From positions 1 through 9,479 of the forward strand of contig JAHIZR010000288.1 in NCBI GenBank assembly GCA_018814465.1: 9,479 nucleotides of DNA, read 5' to 3'. How positions within the stretch are numbered: position 1 is the stretch's first letter; each line of letters begins with the position of its first letter. This stretch comes from a bacterium. Its GTDB lineage: Bacteria > Electryoneota > RPQS01. Shown one piece after another: positions 1 through 5,700 of this stretch. Made by a program: the position numbers and the translations under genes. The notes under the pieces are model-generated. The model was given only the letters and a program-made list of their open reading frames with translations, was not told the origin of the DNA and did no database searches.

Positions 1-3
1 CAT
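1..3 (-). CDS. Start codon of a further minus-strand gene (rest outside window)
   Basis: Only the ATG (minus strand, bases 3-1) lies in the window. It is called as a real start because a full AGGAGG Shine-Dalgarno sits 8 bases upstream (12-17) and a candidate promoter lies about 85 bases upstream. Nothing can be said about the product. The gene reads in the same direction as the other large genes. It is separated by 274 bases from the stop of the preceding gene and has its own candidate promoter, so it is more likely a separate transcription unit than part of the upstream operon. Confidence 0.55.
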
Positions 4-11
4 CCTTCACG

Positions 12-17
12 CCTCCT
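12..17 (-). promoter_or_regulatory. Ribosome binding site (AGGAGG) for the gene starting at the left edge
   Basis: The minus strand reads AGGAGG followed by 8 bases and then ATG at bases 3-1. This is a full match to the anti-SD core at good spacing. It is the main evidence that a gene starts at the window edge. A GTG one base after the SD is too close to be the start. Confidence 0.6.
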
Positions 18-82
18 TAGTGCTGTGTGGTGAAGATGCGTGCCTGCCTTATGCTGTCAAAGCTGCCCCCTGCTTGTTGCTG

Positions 83-115
83 CTATAAATTAATGACCCA
101 TGAGAGCCTTGTCAA
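83..115 (-). promoter_or_regulatory. Candidate sigma70-type promoter for the left-edge gene
   Basis: A perfect TTGACA -35 box is on the minus strand at 115-110. The -10 region is AT-rich but not close to consensus: at 17-bp spacing it is TAATTT (92-87), and a TTATAG lies further on (88-83). The -35 is embedded in the GCTCTCA repeats described separately. The perfect -35 and the good RBS downstream support it; the weak -10 lowers confidence. Confidence 0.4.
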
Positions 116-130
116 GAGCTTGAGAGCTCT
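101..130. repeat. Operator-like repeats around the -35 box
   Basis: TGAGAGC occurs at 101-107 and again at 121-127, exactly 20 bp apart, about two helical turns. The -35 box (110-115) lies between the two copies. In addition, AGAGCT (115-120) and AGCTCT (125-130) form a perfect 6-bp inverted repeat with a 4-bp spacer just upstream of the -35. A third, shorter TGAGAG is at 191-196. The arrangement resembles a regulator binding site, but no regulator is visible and short repeats like these can arise by chance. Confidence 0.35.
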
Positions 131-277
131 GAACTTAATTTTGTTAATTTTCGGTTAAACACGCCGCCTTTCGAGCAGTTGTGTTTATTTTGAGAGTAGT
201 TTGGTGAGCTTTAATGAGCAGCTTTCGAGCCTCTTTTCCCCATGCCTCTCGGATTTGCGCTGTAGACTACTAACGGC

Positions 278-3200
278 TTACTTCAGCAACAGCAGCTTGC
301 CGGACTCATGATGATTCTCAAACTGGAGATGATAAACATAAACACCACTCGCCATATTAGCTGCGTCCCAGCGCAAAATCTGAGTCCCGGCATTGACCGG
401 CTTATCGATCAAAGTCGCCACCTTCTGTCCCATGATATTAAATACTTCAACCTTCGCGAGTCCATTGGTAGGCAGCGCAAGCTGAATATTCACGCTTGAA
501 TTAAACGGATTGGGAAAGGCTTTCGAAAGCCGATGGCTTTCAACGACAGGCGGAGCATCCAGAACTTCTTGATCGGTATGCCTGCCGTTCAAGATTTGGA
601 TCCGGTCATGCAGAGTCGTGAGTCTGGAACGGTCGGGAACACGATTACCTGTGCTGAAGGTCGTCGGAGGTTCATTCAGGAACTCCACAATCGCGGTCAT
701 TTGTTCAGCCCAGAGGTTGTCGGCGTGATCGGGATCATCGGTAATCTCCGCAAGCTCCGTCAATGCGTCGGTATAGTAATGACCGATCACCTTCGCCCAA
801 ATCGCCTCACGTTTAGCCGCATTCCGCATTTCAGCTGGAAGCTCATTGTCGTTGTAATAGCCTGTAAGATTCGCATGCGCTGCCAGGGGATCTGACGTGG
901 CAACGATGACAGAATTATTGTAACCATGCAGCGACCATTGTGCCTCAGAGGATTCGGGATACTCGTCGATGATCGAGGTGTATTTCGCTTCTGCAGTTGT
1001 ATAGTCGCCTGCAATTTCAGATTCTACAGCTTCCTTGTATGCTTGCTCACGTGGATTCAGAATAAAAGTAGGCAGGTGGAAACAAGACGCACAGAATCCA
1101 TTTAGGGTACCGACGAATTGACCGCAGAAATGTCCGCTAAACGAGGGGACGAGACCTGTGACATACTGGCCGTTACTTATGAAGCAGTTATTCGTCAGGT
1201 CATGATTTCTCGCCCCTCTTAAGCAAGCATCTCTGATATAGGTACCGTCAACGTCAAAGCTGAAAGTATTGGATCCGTTAGTGATGTGCGGCAGTGATCT
1301 TGAGATTTCAAATAGCGGAGAATAGCCTGCCGGTAACGGATCCGGACAATTACAATTAGTTCTGCAATTACAGTAGAGACTCGTCTCGTAATCTTTGATA
1401 TTGTTCGCGGCAGTGTATCCACCATTGCCGTTCATGACAACATCGGCAGAATTCTCGCAAAGAATCTGGTAGTTTTCGTTATACCAGAAATTGTTGCACT
1501 TCAGTTCGGCCGTCGTAGAATTGAAATAGGCTCCCGCGATGCCGTATTGCAGATCGTCGGCGCAGTTTGTGACGGTATTGTATTGGAACAGCGGGGAAGG
1601 CTCCAAACCGGAAACGGCGTCGCCGACCCAGTAGATTCCGGCGCGTCCGCATCCGCTGATCGTATTGTCTGAGAAGGTTCCGGAGCTAAGCGAGCCGAAG
1701 ATACCGTAGAGTGTGCAGTTCTCGATTGTGTTGTACTCGACATGCAGATTGTCTCGGGTGCAGGCATACGCATCCAAACCGTTTTGCAGATTATGCAGCT
1801 TCGAGTTTTTGATTTCGACGTCACCGCCCTGAACATAAACCGTGCCGCAGCCTTCGATATCGCAATACTCGATTTGAGCCGTCGCGTTCACGCATAACAG
1901 CGCGTTCCAAGCCGTCGTGCCGTCCCGCTTGAAATAGATGTTCTTATGTTCGGTGCCGACAGCATTGAGAGTTCCCAAAACGAGCATATAGGCATTCGGC
2001 CTGAATTCTACCACCGTCCCCGGATCAATCGTCAGCGTCTGCCCCGCCTGTACGGTATAATTGCCATGCACGATCATCCGCTCCGACCACGTCATGTCGG
2101 TCAACGGCTGATTGCCGGATACCGGTTGAGCGTAGAGGCCTTTGTGCTTGGGACCGCCTTCGATCTGCGACCATTCGGCAAGCTCGGGATGGAAACCAAA
2201 GCCCGGATCCGTGCGGAAAATGAGAAGGGTGTCTTGACTCGTGCGGAACGAGGTGATAATAGATCCCTGACCGCTGCCGTCAAGATCGCAATACACGGGA
2301 GAAGACGTTACCGAAGAATACGCATCGTAAGTATAGAGTGACGGCACACTGAGATCCGCAGAATAGACTTCATCACCTGTGATCGGATCATAGACGCGGA
2401 TCTCATCATCCCCAACATTGGGAGGACGGCCAATGTCTACTTTAATGAACTGTGGCTGGACCGTGCTACCGGTCACGTAGGCAAGAGCAGGATTGCTGAC
2501 GTTGCGTTGGTCGTTTGGGTAGTACAGTTGCAGGATGGGCCAGGCACCGGAACGCAAGGCACCCGCAGCTGAATTGTACATGCGGCTATCGCCGCGAGTT
2601 GTTATAATCGGGCTGAGGCGACCCTCCGGCGATTCCGGAGAAGCTGGATGACAACTCAAATCGCATGCGCACGGCTGGGTTCCAGTTATCGGATAAATGT
2701 TCTGATCAACATCGCCATACACTGGCTGGCCTACTCCGGAGAGATCAATTTGCACGAGGCGTCCGCTCGTCGGTGGGTCTAACAAGGTTGAGTAGCTGAC
2801 CAAATACTCGAGGTCACCGTTTGCATCGACATCGGCAATCACTCCGTGGCCCGATTGGAAGGCGCTTCCGTCCGGTACCGTATACAGGGACGAACCAGAG
2901 AAGCTACTGCCGTTCCAGTCAAAACGGTAAACGAACCTGTCGTTATGAGCAATCAGTTCGTCATAACCGTCGCTTGTCAGGTCGGCGGCTTGGACATAGA
3001 TTCCCGAACCGCGCGCCCAGGTCACTTGAGCGGAAGTAGTATTACCCGGCCCGCTCGCCTGCATCACTCCAGGCTGCTGGGGATCGGATAAATCGAATGC
3101 CGTTAGAACATACCAAGAATCATGCGAAGGAGTGACTTGCAAAGAGCTGGGACCCCAAAAGGCGACGGTGAACCCGCTGTTGGTCCATTCTGTTCGGCAG

Positions 3201-3736
3201 ATCGCCGGTGTACCCAGGAATCCAGACATAACGCCTGCATCTTCCAATCTCAAAGAATGCTGATCGAAACCTGAGCCATTCCACGTCCACCACACCACAC
3301 TGCCATAATAGTCCAGCAGCCATTGAAGGCTGTCGAGCTGCCGCTCACACTTGAAAGTAATGCCGACCACAATGTCATTATCGCCGTCGTTGTCCACGTC
3401 TCCAACGGCAGGCTGACTGGCAATGAACTCATTGCCGTCCGCGCTGAATTCACAATCAACATTGAAAATTGGAATCGCCAATTCCAGTGGCGTTTGTTGA
3501 TTGTCCGCGCTCATGATGAGAATGCTTGTACGCGTGGCCTGAAGCACCTCCTCGCCCGCCCATGTCGGTACGGCATCTGCCACCACAGGCCCGTCGTGAA
3601 TGCCCTGCACTCCAAGGTAGGCGAAGTTACCCGTCGGTTCGGCGGTCTGATAGGTAATATCCCGGCTCCAGTCTGCCAGAACCGCTGTCGCAAACGACAT
3701 CAAAACGATGATTGCCCAGATGCTGATCTTTTTCAT
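278..3736 (-). CDS. Secreted Cys-rich mosaic protein: VCBS-like repeats, beta-helix, TPR-like region, T9SS sorting domain
   Basis: This is a complete 1152-residue protein, probably exported by Sec and then carried across the outer membrane by type IX secretion to the surface or medium. In order it has: a signal peptide (K2-K3, hydrophobic core, predicted cut after A-V-L-A at about 21); four Asp-rich FG-GAP/VCBS-like calcium-type loops (DVDNDGDND near 113, then near 254, 300 and 485), suggesting a propeller; a right-handed parallel beta-helix (about 560-800) opening with the typical G-T-x-x-x-F/L-G-T-L signature; Cys-rich patches including CNCRTNCNC near 790; a helical TPR-like segment (GDYTTAEAKYTSIIDEYP near 915); and a Por-type sorting domain (about 1072-1152) opening FPNPFN and ending KLLLLK. 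It has about 25 cysteines, unlike its neighbours. The start is fixed by AAGGA and the signal peptide. It follows the propeller gene by 21 bp, so the two are co-transcribed. Enzymatic function is unknown; polysaccharide binding or lyase activity is possible for the beta-helix, but I see no catalytic motif. Confidence 0.93.
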   Translation of the reverse strand: MKKISIWAIIVLMSFATAVLADWSRDITYQTAEPTGNFAYLGVQGIHDGPVVADAVPTWAGEEVLQATRTSILIMSADNQQTPLELAIPIFNVDCEFSADGNEFIASQPAVGDVDNDGDNDIVVGITFKCERQLDSLQWLLDYYGSVVWWTWNGSGFDQHSLRLEDAGVMSGFLGTPAICRTEWTNSGFTVAFWGPSSLQVTPSHDSWYVLTAFDLSDPQQPGVMQASGPGNTTSAQVTWARGSGIYVQAADLTSDGYDELIAHNDRFVYRFDWNGSSFSGSSLYTVPDGSAFQSGHGVIADVDANGDLEYLVSYSTLLDPPTSGRLVQIDLSGVGQPVYGDVDQNIYPITGTQPCACDLSCHPASPESPEGRLSPIITTRGDSRMYNSAAGALRSGAWPILQLYYPNDQRNVSNPALAYVTGSTVQPQFIKVDIGRPPNVGDDEIRVYDPITGDEVYSADLSVPSLYTYDAYSSVTSSPVYCDLDGSGQGSIITSFRTSQDTLLIFRTDPGFGFHPELAEWSQIEGGPKHKGLYAQPVSGNQPLTDMTWSERMIVHGNYTVQAGQTLTIDPGTVVEFRPNAYMLVLGTLNAVGTEHKNIYFKRDGTTAWNALLCVNATAQIEYCDIEGCGTVYVQGGDVEIKNSKLHNLQNGLDAYACTRDNLHVEYNTIENCTLYGIFGSLSSGTFSDNTISGCGRAGIYWVGDAVSGLEPSPLFQYNTVTNCADDLQYGIAGAYFNSTTAELKCNNFWYNENYQILCENSADVVMNGNGGYTAANNIKDYETSLYCNCRTNCNCPDPLPAGYSPLFEISRSLPHITNGSNTFSFDVDGTYIRDACLRGARNHDLTNNCFISNGQYVTGLVPSFSGHFCGQFVGTLNGFCASCFHLPTFILNPREQAYKEAVESEIAGDYTTAEAKYTSIIDEYPESSEAQWSLHGYNNSVIVATSDPLAAHANLTGYYNDNELPAEMRNAAKREAIWAKVIGHYYTDALTELAEITDDPDHADNLWAEQMTAIVEFLNEPPTTFSTGNRVPDRSRLTTLHDRIQILNGRHTDQEVLDAPPVVESHRLSKAFPNPFNSSVNIQLALPTNGLAKVEVFNIMGQKVATLIDKPVNAGTQILRWDAANMASGVYVYHLQFENHHESGKLLLLK

Positions 3737-3743
3737 GTCCGTT

Positions 3744-3748
3744 TCCTT
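3744..3748 (-). promoter_or_regulatory. Ribosome binding site (AAGGA) of the mosaic protein gene
   Basis: On the minus strand AAGGA is followed by 7 bases (AACGGAC) and then ATG. It lies wholly in the 21-bp gap between the stop of the upstream gene and this start. Translation therefore initiates independently within one message, and the site confirms the start that gives a clean signal peptide. Confidence 0.65.
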
Positions 3749-3757
3749 TAAGTTATT

Positions 3758-5332
3758 TTACTTTACCACCAAGACTTTCTGTATCGTCAAGCCCGCCGGC
3801 GTCGAGATATGAAGGAAGTATGCGCCTGTGGGAAGATCGCCTGTGCTGTAGGAGAGAGTTTGCGTCTGCAAGGCAGCGCCGCTGATTTCGCGGCCAACCT
3901 GCTGACCCAGAACATTGTACAACGTAATGGAAGTGGCCCGCGCCAAAGGCCCTTGAATGAGAAATTGACCCGACGCCGGATTAGGAGTGATCGTGTACTC
4001 GCTCTTGATTTGCCCCGTCCCTTGTGGTTGCGGCCCGACCGCCAGATCGGAGCGCCAGAGACGGTAGTAGAGCTGACGGGGGTTGTATTGCGGGGGGACA
4101 GCGCGTTCGAAAACAAGATGCCTAGCTCCGCCCGGCGATACCGCATAAGCCATTGAGTAGTCGATGTTCTGGCCATAGTTGTTCCGTGCCAACATAGTAT
4201 CCTCGACCTGCACCAGATCAGGCAAAGAGAAACGCCTGAAATGCAGTTCAGCAGAGGTGTCTGGATCGGCGTTGCCCACCAGACTGACAGATTGGCTGTC
4301 CGACTCGATGTCCCATTGGTGGTAGTTGCTCGCTCCGATCCAAGCGGTGGACAGTTGGGCATAGTCCGAGCGGCGCAGCACGTGAAGGAAAGATTCATCC
4401 AGCATCCCCTCGTTTCGCATCTCGTTGTAAATGAATAGAGAATCACCGAGCGGCTTAATCCTCCTGCCGGGTCCCCGTACATGGCCGGGAGTCGGCGGAG
4501 TCAAAGCAACATGGTCTCCAAGGTTTGCGGAATCAATCGGTGGAAAAAACACCGATGCACGTTTGGCAAAGACCGCTTGCCAGATGTTCAGATGGGCTTC
4601 CCGCCACATGATTTGCAGAGAATCCCGCATCGCGTCCACGTAGCCGGCTACTCGGTCCGTGGCTACTCCATTCGTCGAGTCACGGAAGATGGGCACATGA
4701 TCAAGAATCCTGGTCCCGTTCGGCCGCTCGTGAATCATCATGATCGTTTTGACGATCGGCCTTCTGTCGCTATAGGCCAAAACTAAAGATCCATCGGGCA
4801 AGACTCGGAAAGCGTACCCCAAGGGATTCTCCACCGTCGAATCGGTCCAAACAGTGGCCGGTCGGAGTGGATTGCCGTTCAAATCCAACGAACGGGAGAA
4901 AATACCTCCCGGCGGAACGCCATTGTGCCAAGCATTAAACCACACCACCCACAGACTATCCATGCCAAACAGGCCAATTCTTGGATAGCTGCAAATAGCC
5001 ACGCTGTCGGACAGCATGGTTTCCGGTACTAATTGATGGCCCCAAGCGTCGAATTTTGTGTAGCTTAGCTGCGTGAATGCTGGACCTTGCGGATAACGTG
5101 GATTGGCAAATAGATGCGTGAACACGATATGGACATTCTCCTCCGCATCCACGGCAATCGCGGCATCCACCGCTGCGAGATCAAATCCTCCCGGCTGATC
5201 CTCCCACAGCAGCAAAGGAGTGCTCCAATCCGCCAACGCCGAAGCAACGAATATCCACCACCCCAGCGCGCACAAAAAAAGCGCACGCCTCCATATACAT
5301 TCCGTGAATGAATATCGAAACGGTCGCTTCAT
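3758..5332 (-). CDS. Secreted putative beta-propeller protein with T9SS sorting domain
   Basis: This is a complete 524-residue protein. Residues 1-34 form a signal peptide with a long basic n-region (including W-R-R at 14-16), a hydrophobic core and a cut after A-L-A at 34. The RR pair matches a loose RRxPhiPhi pattern but not a full Tat motif, so Sec is more likely. The mature part (35-440) repeats a pattern of a short turn with Asp followed by a hydrophobic strand with aromatic residues (D-S-L-W-V-V-W, D-G-S-L-V-L-A-Y, D-S-L-Q-I-M-W, D-S-L-F-I-Y). This is typical of sialidase/BNR-like propeller blades, but no Asp-box SxDxGxTW is seen, so a sialidase call is not justified. Residues 444-524 are a Por-type sorting domain (TPNPASGQF, then YNVLGQQVG, ending KVLVVK). 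The mature part has only one Cys. AGGAGG and a promoter upstream fix the start. It is the first gene of a two-gene operon; a binding or adhesin role is inference only. Confidence 0.9.
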   Translation of the reverse strand: MKRPFRYSFTECIWRRALFLCALGWWIFVASALADWSTPLLLWEDQPGGFDLAAVDAAIAVDAEENVHIVFTHLFANPRYPQGPAFTQLSYTKFDAWGHQLVPETMLSDSVAICSYPRIGLFGMDSLWVVWFNAWHNGVPPGGIFSRSLDLNGNPLRPATVWTDSTVENPLGYAFRVLPDGSLVLAYSDRRPIVKTIMMIHERPNGTRILDHVPIFRDSTNGVATDRVAGYVDAMRDSLQIMWREAHLNIWQAVFAKRASVFFPPIDSANLGDHVALTPPTPGHVRGPGRRIKPLGDSLFIYNEMRNEGMLDESFLHVLRRSDYAQLSTAWIGASNYHQWDIESDSQSVSLVGNADPDTSAELHFRRFSLPDLVQVEDTMLARNNYGQNIDYSMAYAVSPGGARHLVFERAVPPQYNPRQLYYRLWRSDLAVGPQPQGTGQIKSEYTITPNPASGQFLIQGPLARATSITLYNVLGQQVGREISGAALQTQTLSYSTGDLPTGAYFLHISTPAGLTIQKVLVVK

Positions 5333-5339
5333 GTTCGTT

Positions 5340-5345
5340 CCTCCT
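5340..5345 (-). promoter_or_regulatory. Ribosome binding site (AGGAGG) of the propeller gene
   Basis: The minus strand carries a perfect AGGAGG with a 7-base spacer before ATG at 5332. It confirms the start, even though the resulting signal peptide has an unusually long n-region. Confidence 0.75.
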
Positions 5346-5372
5346 GTTTACCCGTACCTTGGTGTCTCTTAT

Positions 5373-5400
5373 AAAATAGTACTATTTCTAAATGTGTCAA
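5373..5400 (-). promoter_or_regulatory. Sigma70-type promoter of the two-gene secreted-protein operon
   Basis: On the minus strand a perfect TTGACA (-35, 5400-5395) is followed by a 16-bp spacer and TATTTT (-10, 5378-5373; 4 of 6 to TATAAT). Directly upstream of the -35 (5401-5420) lies an A/T-rich stretch resembling an UP element. The predicted transcript would start near 5365 and give a leader of about 30 bases holding the RBS. A 14-bp palindrome overlaps the -10 and spacer. Confidence 0.6.
5374..5387. repeat. Perfect 14-bp palindrome inside the operon promoter
   Basis: AAATAGTACTATTT is its own reverse complement. It spans most of the -10 box and part of the spacer of the minus-strand promoter, where a dimeric repressor would block RNA polymerase. 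The arms do not extend further. It has no T-tract or GC-rich stem, so it is not a terminator. An operator role is inference; AT-rich palindromes of this size can occur by chance. Confidence 0.4.
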
Positions 5401-5488
5401 GAACTTTATATATTTTTCTAAAATCACCCGTCCTCTATGCCTGTTTGAAGTGCTAACTCTAATGCGAGCCATATATTACACAAAACAC

Positions 5489-5517
5489 TTGACAAATGGC
5501 TTTTCATGTATTATATT
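5489..5517 (+). promoter_or_regulatory. Near-consensus sigma70 promoter on the plus strand
   Basis: TTGACA (5489-5494), a 17-bp spacer and TATATT (5512-5517, 5 of 6 to TATAAT) read in the plus direction, opposite to all large genes. The predicted start is near 5525. It would transcribe towards the 44-codon ORF at 5566-5700 and then antisense into the 3' end of glnN. AT-rich DNA can give promoter-like matches, but perfect -35, ideal spacing and a good -10 together are notable. Confidence 0.45.
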
Positions 5518-5565
5518 GTATCCAACACTCTGAACAAATGTTTAATTAATTCATTGAGTTAGCCT

Positions 5566-5700
5566 ATGACCACACCGGGCTTCCGAGTACGTCCCCCTAC
5601 CTACGATCCGGAATGGATACGATTAGCGCCACCGAAATCAAGCCCCCGAAATCATTTACATATTATTGGCTCAGGCTACGACAGAAACAGCATCTCGTGA
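5566..5700 (+). CDS. Doubtful 44-codon ORF downstream of the plus-strand promoter
   Basis: ATG at 5566 opens a 44-residue frame (starts MTTPGFRVRPPTYDPEW, ends DRNSIS, stop TGA at 5700). It begins about 40 bases after the predicted start of the plus-strand promoter and overlaps the last 25 bases of glnN. It is rich in Pro and Arg. No clear SD precedes it (only a weak GAG-type match), there is no recognised domain, and an open frame this short is common by chance. It could be a small protein, the remnant of a truncated gene, or nothing. Only the promoter position speaks for it. Confidence 0.2.
   Translation: MTTPGFRVRPPTYDPEWIRLAPPKSSPRNHLHIIGSGYDRNSIS

Larger units (their letters stand above)
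4..277. other. Intergenic region, 3' of the mosaic secreted protein gene
   Basis: There is no open frame of note here. Apart from the promoter, repeats and RBS listed separately, it holds an AT-rich patch with TTAATTTT twice in tandem (about 135-151) and CTTTCGAGC twice (near 168 and 222). I looked for an intrinsic terminator after the stop at 278. The best hairpin (AAACAC/GTGTTT arms around 158-187) has a poorly paired inner part and no T-tract on the minus strand, so I do not call one. Confidence 0.6.
5333..5675. other. 343-bp intergenic region between glnN and the secreted-protein operon
   Basis: The left two thirds (to about 5560) is strongly AT-rich and carries the two opposite promoters and the palindrome. 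The right part (about 5562-5675) has more balanced base composition and holds the doubtful small ORF. CCGAAATCA occurs twice, at 5632-5640 and 5646-5654. I see no GC-rich hairpin with a T-tract that would terminate glnN on the minus strand, so glnN readthrough into the operon cannot be excluded. Confidence 0.6.

Noticed and set aside
158..187. Possible terminator hairpin after the mosaic protein gene
   Set aside because: Only 6 outer base pairs form, the inner part is mismatched, and no T-tract follows on the minus strand.
3787..4482. Minus-strand frame of 231 codons overlapping the propeller gene
   Set aside because: It is in another frame of a gene with signal peptide, RBS and sorting domain; its Cys/Arg/Ser-rich translation resembles no protein family.
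3758..5332. Sialidase (exo-alpha-sialidase) call for the propeller protein
   Set aside because: Blade-like repeats are visible, but no Asp-box and no catalytic Arg triad can be recognised, so only a fold-level call is justified.
3758..5332. Tat signal from the twin Arg at residues 15-16
   Set aside because: The full S/T-R-R-x-F-L-K motif is missing and the protein shows no cofactor site; a Sec signal with a long n-region is more likely.
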